From CAYGZQ01 sp964354375 [NCBI: uncultured Planctomycetota bacterium] (GTDB lineage Bacteria > JAJVIF01 > JAPKYR01): a DNA stretch of 20,215 nucleotides. Numbering within the stretch: position 1 is the stretch's first letter; each line of letters opens with the position of its first letter. Of the stretch, positions 12,893 to 20,215 are shown piece after piece. A program made the translations under genes and the position numbers. The stretch lies in contig CAYGZQ010000024.1 of assembly GCA_964354375.1 (NCBI GenBank), positions 1 to 20,215 of the forward strand, read 5' to 3'. The notes beneath the pieces are model-generated. The model was not told the DNA's origin and did no database searches. It saw nothing but the letters and a program-made list of their open reading frames with translations.

Positions 12893-15213
12893 GAGCGGTC
12901 CGGCAGCTCAGTTGGCAGGAGGACCTCTCCCCAGAAGACCCTGCCCAGCACACGGGCGGCGTTTTCGTCGCTATTGACCTCATGGTCGCAATCTTCGAAC
13001 TCGCACTTGAAGAGGAGCTTCCTCTTGTTCCTCTCCCATTTCGGCCTGTTCTCCTGTTTCCTGCCGCACTTGGCGCAGAACTGAGAAGATAGAAGGTAGG
13101 GCACAGTAACGACACGCATACCGCGCTCGACGGCTTTCTCGGCGGTCTTTCGGCGTATGCGACCGTAGGCGAAGAAAGCAAGCCGCCGCTTCTTGTCCTG
13201 ATCCAGCACATCGTAGCCGGGGGCTCTGAACCCCCGCATGCTCTCAAAGACGATCAGGTCCACGTCGTTCTGCTGCGCCGTTTCCATGATCTGAGACGTA
13301 TTAAGGCGGACCCAGTCCCGGATCATGCCGCGCGTATGAAGCGAAAGCCGCCGCATGTCATGATCCCCGAGGACGGCCTGCTCAGTCTCGCGCTTCTTGG
13401 CGATCTTGCTCGAGCCATCGGCCCAGCTTTCGAGATGTCGCGCTAGGTGGTCCCTGCTAAGACCTCTTTTTTTCTTTTTCTCAACCTTTGACTTGTCTTC
13501 CTTTGCGTCCTCGTCCGTCTTAGGCAGAGCGTCGTACAGTCGATCGATCTTGAGAACCTTGAGGGCATGGGCCTCTTTGAAGTCTTTTCCCTCAAAAAAG
13601 GCGGCGCTTCCGGAAGCTGTGCCCAAATCCACGGCCAGAAGCCTGATGTCTCGCTGTGGGTCGGCTTCGAAGGAATTCAGGAGCAATTCGCGCGCCTTGT
13701 CCAGGAAAATCTGATCCTGCGCCCGTCGGGGATACACTTGGCTTCTGAGTTGGTCGATGTCGTCCTGAGTGACGCCGAAGCGCGACTGTCGGTGCGGGGT
13801 ATCGAAATGAAACCCTGCGCGAGCCCGTGTTCCAATGAAGCTGATGTGAACGCTTGTGACAGCTGTCTGTTTCGGCTGAGGCCGGTAGTCTTTGGGCCAG
13901 GGCTCGAAGCCGACAGCCATGAACTCTCCTTCAGACATTCCTTCCAGCCGCAGTCTCAGCTCGGATTTCTCGAAGTCGGGTTGGAAGAATCCCTGGCCGA
14001 AAATCTTGGGCATCGGGAGACCCGCTTTGGAGGGATAAACAAAGGAGGGTTTATGCGGCCCGCTCAGGTAGTCTCGCCGCCACTGTCGGTACAGTCCCTC
14101 GGTCTTCTGAAGCTCGGGGCGTTTTTCGAGAATTGCTCCGTACTGGGTGCACTTATCGGTGTGCGGATTGTGCTCGCATTTTTGACCGGGTGTGAACTTG
14201 ACGCAGTGAGGCAGGGAACCGTACTTCAGGAGCGTGTCTTCCGCGATTCCCAGACTCCTGAGGTAGGTGGCCCAGGCTTGAGGAAACCACCGAGCCTGGC
14301 GGTGTGTGCGCAGGAATTCATCCATGACCGTCTTCTTTGGGGCGTTTCTCCTCTTTCCAAGCAGTTCCAGGTAATCAGCGGCGTTCTCGGCGAAATATCT
14401 CTTGAAGCTGCTCTGAGACTTGGAATCTCTGCCGGGCTCTCGACTGTATTTGTCGAAGAACTCCTTGTACTTAATGCACAAGCTGCCATGGTTGGCCCAG
14501 GAACCGCCGACACGGATTCGCTCGCCCGCGTACTCGCAGTCATCTTTCAAAGCTCTCATGCGCTCCCAGGAGCAGAGCCTTGGTCTTTTGTCCCTGATAC
14601 CGAGCTGTTTGAAAATCTCGTTGAATTCCAGTTGAATGGACTCAGTCAGTTCCGGGTGATTAGTCTCCCACTCTGATTTCTCCTTGGCCCATTCTTCGTG
14701 CTGACGCACCCAGTTCTGGAAGCCGCGCAGGTAGCGGGCGACGACCCACTCGGCGGCGGCCTTGAGAAGAACCTGTCGGTGACCTCGATTCAGACCCCGC
14801 AGCCGTTCGGCGAGATTCGTGAAGGACTTTGTGGGCTTGAGGTCTCGCACGGCAGCGATGGAATCCAGAACGCCGGCAGGGAAAACCATCTCTGGATGGA
14901 CGGTTTCCGCAGTCGAACCTGCGATGCAGTCGAACGCCGCAAGGCGGGTTGCATCGGGATCCGCCTCTTCGGGAAGAAATGCCTCCGGTTCCAGAAAGAA
15001 ATTCCAGAACCCTTCCGTCGCCGGGCTTCCCCGCTTTCCCCCGGGGCGAAGCCCCATGATCCACTGGCATAGCTCGGACACATCGACGTTGAATTGCTCG
15101 AAGTGGTCGCGCAAGACATTAACCTTCGCCTTGAAATCGGCGTGGCCCTCCCCCGGGAGGCGGCGCAGCCCCCGGGCCAAAGTCCGAGCTTCACTGTATC
15201 GTGTGCCTACCAT
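12889..15213 (-). CDS. cas12g: CRISPR type V-G effector nuclease Cas12g
   Basis: 774 aa, close to known Cas12g (about 720-830 aa) and much smaller than Cas12a or Cas12b. Family signatures that I recall from Cas12g1 recur across its length: FNVDVSELCQW (41-51), FWNFFLEPE (69-77), EWETNHPELT (181-190), YRPQPKQTAVTSVHISFIGT (443-462), RRAQDQIFLDKAR (496-508), GLSRDHLARHL (584-594). The catalytic RuvC residues are D529 (LLAVDLGT), E657 (DLIVFESMRGFR) and D749 (NSDENAARVLGR). Cysteines C713, C716, C737, C742 form a zinc-finger-like cluster. There is a Lys-rich linker at 571-583. Known Cas12g binds crRNA plus tracrRNA, cleaves target RNA and then shows collateral RNase and ssDNase activity; catalytic residues look intact. 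ATG at 15213 has AAAGGA immediately upstream. It reads toward the tracrRNA and array; no cas1 or cas2 is nearby, as for known V-G loci. Confidence 0.95.
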   Translation of the reverse strand: MVGTRYSEARTLARGLRRLPGEGHADFKAKVNVLRDHFEQFNVDVSELCQWIMGLRPGGKRGSPATEGFWNFFLEPEAFLPEEADPDATRLAAFDCIAGSTAETVHPEMVFPAGVLDSIAAVRDLKPTKSFTNLAERLRGLNRGHRQVLLKAAAEWVVARYLRGFQNWVRQHEEWAKEKSEWETNHPELTESIQLEFNEIFKQLGIRDKRPRLCSWERMRALKDDCEYAGERIRVGGSWANHGSLCIKYKEFFDKYSREPGRDSKSQSSFKRYFAENAADYLELLGKRRNAPKKTVMDEFLRTHRQARWFPQAWATYLRSLGIAEDTLLKYGSLPHCVKFTPGQKCEHNPHTDKCTQYGAILEKRPELQKTEGLYRQWRRDYLSGPHKPSFVYPSKAGLPMPKIFGQGFFQPDFEKSELRLRLEGMSEGEFMAVGFEPWPKDYRPQPKQTAVTSVHISFIGTRARAGFHFDTPHRQSRFGVTQDDIDQLRSQVYPRRAQDQIFLDKARELLLNSFEADPQRDIRLLAVDLGTASGSAAFFEGKDFKEAHALKVLKIDRLYDALPKTDEDAKEDKSKVEKKKKRGLSRDHLARHLESWADGSSKIAKKRETEQAVLGDHDMRRLSLHTRGMIRDWVRLNTSQIMETAQQNDVDLIVFESMRGFRAPGYDVLDQDKKRRLAFFAYGRIRRKTAEKAVERGMRVVTVPYLLSSQFCAKCGRKQENRPKWERNKRKLLFKCEFEDCDHEVNSDENAARVLGRVFWGEVLLPTELPDRS

Positions 15214-15227
15214 TCCTTTCTGCGTAT

Positions 15228-15256
15228 ATTCTACTCTTAAAGATCAAATCAAGCAA
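15228..15256 (-). promoter_or_regulatory. Promoter of cas12g
   Basis: Minus strand: TTGCTT (15251-15256), a 17-bp spacer, TAGAAT (15228-15233). Transcription would begin only about 8-10 nt before the ATG at 15213, leaving a leader just long enough for the AAAGGA that abuts the start codon. Confidence 0.5.
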
Positions 15257-15369
15257 CCGGATGCGACTTAGGTGCAGATCCTTCCGCCCTCACTTACGTT
15301 CGGGCCTTGGATACGAAACCTGTGCGATCTCCGGGGTACGCGAGGGTCGCAAACGGTGCCTGAAAGTGC

Positions 15370-15375
15370 TATAAT
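15370..15375 (+). promoter_or_regulatory. Extended -10 promoter of the gyrA-gyrB unit
   Basis: Plus strand TGCTATAAT: a perfect TATAAT with the upstream TG of an extended -10. The -35 (TCGCAA, 17 bp upstream) is weak. The leader of about 60 nt contains a small stem GCCTG/CAGGC (15399-15418) before the gyrA ribosome-binding site. It points away from the cas12g promoter about 115 bp to the left. Confidence 0.65.
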
Positions 15376-15440
15376 TGACTTTTTGGCGAGATCACTTTGC
15401 CTGTTTGGTTACGCAGGCGGAAAAATAAGGTTGATAGAGA

Positions 15441-17972
15441 GTGGCGACAACCCTTCCACCTGAGTCTCAAAATAACGGAGCCAAGCCTCCACCCGAGCAG
15501 GACCTTCCAAAGAACGGACACATAATCGAAGTACCCATCTCGAAGACAATGCGGGACGCGTACATCACGTATGCGCTGTCGGTGATCAAGTCGAGGGCGC
15601 TGCCGGACATACGGGACGGGATGAAGCCGGTGCATCGCCGCATAATCTACTCGATGCAGGAAGAGGGCTACACATCCGATAAGAGGCGGGTGAAATCGGC
15701 CGCGGTCGTGGGCGATGTAAACAAGAAATATCATCCGCACGGCGACAGCGCGATCTACGACACGGTCGTGAGGCTGGCCCAGGATTTCAACGCAAGGTAT
15801 CCGCTCGTGGACGGGCAGGGGAACTTCGGCTCGATCGACGGGGACCCGCCCGCGGCGCAACGATACACCGAGGTCCGTCTGTCGAAAATCGCCGAGGAGC
15901 TCGGCGTCGACATAGGGAAGGACACGGTCGATTTCGTCCCGAACTACGACGAAAGCCGACAGGAACCGGAGGTTCTGCCGGCGAGGGTTCCGGCTCTCCT
16001 CGTGAACGGAGCGTCGGGAATCGCGGTCGGCATGGCGACCAACATACCGCCCCACAATCTCGGGGAAGTATGCGCTGCGCTGATAATCCTGATCGACAAT
16101 CCGGATTGCACGATCGAGGAATTGATGGATGTGCTTCCGGGTCCCGATTTTCCGACCGGTGCGACCATTTTCGGGGTGAGCGGGATCAAGCAGGCGTACG
16201 AGACGGGCCGGGGAGCGATCGATGTCTACGCGAAAGCGATCATCGAGCCGATCCAGGGCGGCAAGAGCCAGATAATCGTCACCGAGCTTCCCTACCAGGT
16301 CAAGAAATCGGAGCTTATCGAGAAGATCGCCCAACTGGCAAAAGACGGGGCGGTAGAGGGCATCCAGGACCTGAGGGACGAGTCCGACAGGACGGGCATG
16401 CGGATAGTCATCGACATCAAGAAGGAGTTCAACCCGACGACCATCCAGAAGATCCTCTTCTCCCGGACCGCCCTGCATTCGAGATTCAGCGTGATATTGC
16501 TCGCGCTGATCGGGAACGAGCCCAAGGTCTTCACGCTCAAGGAAGCTCTCCAGGCGTACCTGCAGCATCGGATCAAGGTGATCACGAGGCGCTCGAAGTT
16601 CGAGCTGAAGGAAGCCAAGGCTCGGCAGCATAAGGTGGAAGGGCTCCTCAAGGCGCTGGATATCATCGAGGACGTCATCGCGACCATCCGGTCGAGCGCG
16701 AATGTAGCGGAGGCCCGCACGCGCCTGATTGAGGAGCTCCAGTTCACGCAGATCCAGGCCCAGGAAATCCTGGACATGCGTCTGCAGCGCCTGACCAACC
16801 TGGAGCTCACGAAGCTCCAGCAGGAGATGGAGGAGTTGAGCAACCTCATCAACCGCCTCGAGGAGATTCTGCACGATCCAAAGGAAGTCCTGAAAATAGT
16901 CAAGAACGATCTTCAGGAGCTGAAGAAGAAATTCGGCGACGAGCGGCGCACGATCATCAATCCGAACGATCTCGAGGTGGGGAACGAGGAGTTGATCCCG
17001 CGCACCAAGGTGGTCATTTCCGTCACCGAGACCGGGTACATCAAGCGCATACCGGTGCTCACATACAAGACGCAGCGTCGCGGCGGCAGGGGTGTCAGGG
17101 GGATGGCTACAAAAGAGACCGACCAGGTCGGGCACATAAGGGTGACGACGACGCATCACACGCTCCTGTTCTTCACGAACACCGGGCGGGTGTTCGGCCT
17201 GAAGGCGTACAGGGTTCCCAAGTACGATCGGACCGCGAGGGGTCTTCCGCTCAATAACCTTATCAGCCTCGGTCCAGAGGAGCGTGTTGTGGCCGTGCTG
17301 CCGCTCGAATCGTTTGAGCGGGAGGGTTTCATATTCATGGCCACAGCCAGGGGCACGGTCAAGAAGACGGCCCTGGAGGAGTTCGCCTTCATGCCGTCGA
17401 CCGGGAAGATTGCCTTGGGTCTTGACGAGGGCGACACACTGGAATGGATCAAGCTTACGGGCGGAAACGACGAGATCATTCTTGCGACAAGACAGGGCAA
17501 GTCGATCAGGTTCCGCGAGACGGATGTGCGTCCGATGGGTCGGACGGCGCATGGCGTGAGAGGGATCAAGCTGGGGTCGTCCGACACTGTGGTGGACCTG
17601 GTTACCGTTGAGGAGGGCAAAAACCTGCTCCTGGTCACCGAGGGCGGGTACGGAAAGCGTACGGTTTTCGACGAGTTCACGCTGCAGAATCGCGGCGGCT
17701 CGGGTCTTATCATTGCCCGGGTGACGAACAAGACCGGTCCGGTGCTGAATATACTCAGCGCAGGTCCGGAAGATGAACTTCTTTTGATCAGCAAACACGG
17801 AATAGTGATCCGGTCCAGGGTGGACTCGATAAGCTGCATCGGGCGTGCCACGCAGGGCGTGAGGCTGATGAATCTGGACGAGGGCGACAAGGTGGCGGCA
17901 TGCGCCCTGGTGATGAAGGACGAGGAACTGGGCGAGGAAGAGGGCGAAGAAGATCCGACAGGCGCGGCATGA
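15441..17972 (+). CDS. gyrA: DNA gyrase subunit A
   Basis: 843 aa, normal GyrA length. With GyrB it introduces negative supercoils using ATP. The breakage-reunion domain includes [15 protein letters not shown] and the quinolone-region motif [14 protein letters not shown]; Ser103 and Asp107 correspond to E. coli Ser83 and Asp87 and are unchanged. The catalytic tyrosine is Y142 in AAQRYTE. The C-terminal beta-pinwheel has the GyrA box QRRGGRG (about 545-551), which marks gyrase rather than topoisomerase IV. The tail is acidic (GEEEGEED). The start is GTG at 15441, with AAGGTTGA about 10 nt upstream as ribosome-binding site. About 25 residues precede the conserved core. gyrB follows 68 nt later, in the opposite order to the common gyrB-gyrA arrangement. 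Confidence 0.98.
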   Translation: MATTLPPESQNNGAKPPPEQDLPKNGHIIEVPISKTMRDAYITYALSVIKSRALPDIRDGMKPVHRRIIYSMQEEGYTSDKRRVKSAAVVGDVNKKYHPHGDSAIYDTVVRLAQDFNARYPLVDGQGNFGSIDGDPPAAQRYTEVRLSKIAEELGVDIGKDTVDFVPNYDESRQEPEVLPARVPALLVNGASGIAVGMATNIPPHNLGEVCAALIILIDNPDCTIEELMDVLPGPDFPTGATIFGVSGIKQAYETGRGAIDVYAKAIIEPIQGGKSQIIVTELPYQVKKSELIEKIAQLAKDGAVEGIQDLRDESDRTGMRIVIDIKKEFNPTTIQKILFSRTALHSRFSVILLALIGNEPKVFTLKEALQAYLQHRIKVITRRSKFELKEAKARQHKVEGLLKALDIIEDVIATIRSSANVAEARTRLIEELQFTQIQAQEILDMRLQRLTNLELTKLQQEMEELSNLINRLEEILHDPKEVLKIVKNDLQELKKKFGDERRTIINPNDLEVGNEELIPRTKVVISVTETGYIKRIPVLTYKTQRRGGRGVRGMATKETDQVGHIRVTTTHHTLLFFTNTGRVFGLKAYRVPKYDRTARGLPLNNLISLGPEERVVAVLPLESFEREGFIFMATARGTVKKTALEEFAFMPSTGKIALGLDEGDTLEWIKLTGGNDEIILATRQGKSIRFRETDVRPMGRTAHGVRGIKLGSSDTVVDLVTVEEGKNLLLVTEGGYGKRTVFDEFTLQNRGGSGLIIARVTNKTGPVLNILSAGPEDELLLISKHGIVIRSRVDSISCIGRATQGVRLMNLDEGDKVAACALVMKDEELGEEEGEEDPTGAA

Positions 17973-17990
17973 GTATCGATTACGAGTCCC

Positions 17991-18030
17991 GGGAATGATT
18001 CCCTGTTATGGGACCGGGGCTGGGAGCCCC
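17991..18030 (+). other. Paired stem-loops between gyrA and gyrB
   Basis: GGGAA-TGA-TTCCC (17991-18003) and GGGGC-TGGGA-GCCCC (18016-18030) sit in the 68-nt gap, the second ending 10 nt before the gyrB ATG. Its loop and 3' arm hold the only GGGAG-like ribosome-binding sequence before gyrB. The pair could tune gyrB translation or mRNA decay. No U-run follows, so termination is unlikely. Confidence 0.4.
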
Positions 18031-18040
18031 ATGAACTGAG

Positions 18041-20080
18041 ATGGTTAGAAGAAACACAGATAAAGACGAAGCCGAGACGGGGCTGTTCCCGCCGGTTGAG
18101 GACCCCGAACCTGAGCCCGGAACCGTAAGGCCCGTCGTCACGGCCACACAGGTTGACTCAAACAGCCATTACGAAGCGTCCGACATCAAGGTTCTCAAGG
18201 GTCTCGAGGCGGTCAGGCGCCGTCCCGCAATGTACGTCGGGTCCACCGGCGAGAAGGGGCTGCATCACCTGATCTGGGAGGTCGTCGACAACTCCATCGA
18301 TGAAGCGATGGCGGGCGCGGCGACGAAGGTGAAGGTGACCCTGAACGAGGACGGCAGCGTGACCGTGGAGGATGACGGTCGCGGGATTCCTGTCGCGATG
18401 CACCCGCAGGAGGGACGTCCCGCGGTTGAGATCGCGATGACGATGCTCCACGCGGGCGGCAAATTCGAGGGAACGGGCTACAAGGTCTCCGGCGGTCTGC
18501 ACGGTGTTGGCGTGAGCGTTGTCAATGCCCTGTCGGCGTGGTGCGAGGTGGAGGTAAGCCGCGACGGGCAGGTGTGGAAGCAGCGGTACGAGCGGGGGGA
18601 GGTCGCAAGCGAGCTCGAGAAAGTCAAACCCACGAAAAAGACGGGCACGAAGGTCACTTTCTTCCCGGACTACGAAGAGGTTTTCGAGAAATGTCCGTTC
18701 AACTACGACATCGTGAGCCGGAGGTTGAGAGAGCTTGCCTACCTGAACGCGGGTCTGAAAATACAGCTCGTAGATCTGCGTGACGGCGCGCGTCGCGAGG
18801 ATGAATTCTGCTATTCGGGCGGTATCGCGGCCTACGTCAAGCATCTCGGGCAGAAGCACGACGTTCTGTTCGGCAAGCCGTTTCATTTCGTGAAGGAAAC
18901 GCAGGACGAGAGCGGGGGACCCGTGATAGTCGAGGCAGCCCTGCAGTACCATGACGGGTATCACGAAACGCTCCTCGCGTTCGCCAACAACATAAACACT
19001 CGCGAGGGCGGCACACACGTGATCGGCTTCCGCACCGCAATCACAAGCGCAATCAACCAGATCGCCCGCGAGCACAAGCTTCTCAAGGAGAAGGACACGA
19101 ATCTTACGGGCGACGATGTGAAGGAAGGGCTCACCGCGATAATTTCCGTGAAGCTCACCGATCCGCAGTTCGAGGGGCAGACCAAGGAGCAGCTCGGCAA
19201 CACCGAGGTCAAGGGGATAGTCCAGTCGACCGTGTATGAGAGTCTCAAGGACTGGCTCAACGAGAATCCGAACGTGACGAAGCGGATCGTGCAGAAGGGT
19301 CTGTCCGCTCAGAGGGTCAGGGAGGAAACGCGGAAGACAAAGGAGCGTCTGAGAAGGAAGAACTACCTCACCAGCACCTATCTTCCCGGCAAGCTGGTGG
19401 ATTGTTCCGACAGGGAGCCGGCCAACTGCGAGCTGTTCCTTGTCGAGGGAGACAGCGCTTTGGGAAGCGCGAAGAGCGGACGCGACAGGCGTTTCCAGGC
19501 GATCCTTCCTCTCAAGGGCAAAATCATAAACGTGATGAAAGCCCGCCTTGATAAGGTCCTGTCAAACGAGGAAATCTCCAACATCATCACCGTTATCGGA
19601 TGTGGTGTGGACGAGGATTTCGACATCACGAAGCTCAGGTATCACAAGATAGTCCTCCTGACCGACGCGGATGTCGACGGCAGCCACATAATGACGCTGG
19701 CGCTGACGTTTTTCTATCGGCAGATGCCCGACCTGATCAGGCGCGGACATGTGTACATCGCCCAGGCGCCCCTTTATCGTATCCGCTGGGGCGACAGGGA
19801 TTTCTACGCGCTTAACGACAAGGAGCTGGCCGAGGTCATCGAGCGCGAGCTCAAGGGCAAGCGCTACGACATCAACCGTTTCAAGGGCCTGGGCGAGATG
19901 GATGCCGCCGACCTCTGGAAGACAACCATGGATCCCGGAAATCGGGTCCTTCTCAAGGTGGAGCTCGATGATGAAGAGGAGGCCGCGAACACATTCGACG
20001 ATCTCATGGGCGACGATGTCGAGCCCAGGCGCGTGTTCATCAACTCCTACGCATCGCTCGTCGATTACGTCGAAGTGTAG
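18041..20080 (+). CDS. gyrB: DNA gyrase subunit B
   Basis: 679 aa, close to the short GyrB class without the extra domain of E. coli GyrB. It is the ATPase partner of GyrA. GHKL ATP-binding motifs: WEVVDNSIDEA (E80, N84), VEDDGRGIPV, and GGLHGVGVSVVNALS. The TOPRIM domain has VEGDSALGSAKSGRDRR (E469), PLKGKIINV, and the metal-binding TDADVDGSHI (D542, D544, D546). The C-terminal RFKGLGEMDAADLWKTTMDP is also typical. The start at 18041 gives a 45-residue acidic, proline-rich extension before the usual YEASDIKVLKGLEAVR; no alternative ATG lies before residue 64. Its ribosome-binding site is weak and may be held in a hairpin. Confidence 0.98.
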   Translation: MVRRNTDKDEAETGLFPPVEDPEPEPGTVRPVVTATQVDSNSHYEASDIKVLKGLEAVRRRPAMYVGSTGEKGLHHLIWEVVDNSIDEAMAGAATKVKVTLNEDGSVTVEDDGRGIPVAMHPQEGRPAVEIAMTMLHAGGKFEGTGYKVSGGLHGVGVSVVNALSAWCEVEVSRDGQVWKQRYERGEVASELEKVKPTKKTGTKVTFFPDYEEVFEKCPFNYDIVSRRLRELAYLNAGLKIQLVDLRDGARREDEFCYSGGIAAYVKHLGQKHDVLFGKPFHFVKETQDESGGPVIVEAALQYHDGYHETLLAFANNINTREGGTHVIGFRTAITSAINQIAREHKLLKEKDTNLTGDDVKEGLTAIISVKLTDPQFEGQTKEQLGNTEVKGIVQSTVYESLKDWLNENPNVTKRIVQKGLSAQRVREETRKTKERLRRKNYLTSTYLPGKLVDCSDREPANCELFLVEGDSALGSAKSGRDRRFQAILPLKGKIINVMKARLDKVLSNEEISNIITVIGCGVDEDFDITKLRYHKIVLLTDADVDGSHIMTLALTFFYRQMPDLIRRGHVYIAQAPLYRIRWGDRDFYALNDKELAEVIERELKGKRYDINRFKGLGEMDAADLWKTTMDPGNRVLLKVELDDEEEAANTFDDLMGDDVEPRRVFINSYASLVDYVEV

Positions 20081-20171
20081 GTTTCAGAAGGCGGAAGCGG
20101 AAGGCGGTTTCCCGTGTTCTCGAAAGCGCGAATCGAGGGGTGAGTTTGTTTCATCCAGCGGCATTGTGGCG

Positions 20172-20210
20172 CCCATACGCACCCCGCTCAGCGGGGGGCG
20201 GATGGGTGTT
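20172..20210 (+). terminator. Terminator after gyrB
   Basis: Long hairpin: CCCAT/ATGGG, CGC/GCG and CCCCGC/GCGGGG pair in register around a TCA loop, interrupted by two A-G mismatches (14 pairs in all). TGTTTC follows. It lies about 90 nt after the gyrB stop and is a likely Rho-independent terminator with a short U-tract. The 20081-20171 stretch before it shows no gene. Confidence 0.65.
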
Positions 20211-20215
20211 TCATG

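Noticed and set aside
13567-14676. 369-codon plus-strand open frame inside cas12g
   Set aside because: Antisense to cas12g, whose RuvC motifs are intact; no recognisable protein in this frame.
15369-17798. 809-codon open frame on the minus strand opposite gyrA
   Set aside because: It lies wholly antisense to a clear gyrA and its low-complexity, Arg/Leu/Asp-rich translation matches no family; it is a codon-bias shadow.

Overview
The window carries single-copy chromosomal genes (gyrA, gyrB and an early flagellar cluster) from a GC-rich, flagellated bacterium. Two lipoproteins with clear lipoboxes suggest a Gram-negative-type envelope. I cannot assign a phylum. The lipoprotein with many putative-Ig repeats, the sulfatase-TPR lipoprotein and the rare Cas12g effector suggest an uncultured, environmental lineage rather than a well-studied one (inference).

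Layout. (1) 1-934, minus: 5' part of an HD-GYP signalling protein that runs off the left edge. (2) 1137-4070, minus: flagellar basal-body cluster flgB-flgC-fliE-fliF, ending where fliG would normally follow. (3) 4071-4489: a long gene-poor region with a perfect DnaA box and several near matches, plus the flgB promoter and leader. (4) 4490-11134, minus: a family-2 glycosyltransferase, a large repeat lipoprotein and a sulfatase-like TPR lipoprotein, probably envelope functions. (5) 11184-15213, minus: a complete-looking type V-G CRISPR module. It consists of a 23-repeat array, a predicted tracrRNA with its own promoter, and cas12g; no cas1, cas2 or other cas gene is present. (6) 15441-20080, plus: gyrA then gyrB, divergent from cas12g, ending in a strong hairpin terminator.

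The CRISPR module is the main point of interest. The 774-aa effector has all three RuvC motifs and a zinc-finger-like cysteine cluster, and its sequence matches what I remember of Cas12g1, the RNA-targeting type V-G effector. All parts read in the same (minus) direction: cas12g, then a promoter whose -35 box overlaps the cas12g stop codon, then a tracrRNA whose anti-repeat pairs with both halves of the 36-nt repeat, then the array. The array's conserved end faces the tracrRNA and its degenerate end lies far from it. Several spacers, read as the strand the crRNA would bind, look like Shine-Dalgarno plus start-codon regions, which would fit an RNA-targeting system aimed at translation starts. 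The spacer next to the degenerate terminal repeat is an almost perfect inverted repeat.

The other genes are ordinary in kind but show small oddities: a missing fliG, a flgB ribosome-binding site inside a hairpin, a threonine in place of the sulfatase cysteine, a degenerate second HD domain, and gyrA placed before gyrB.
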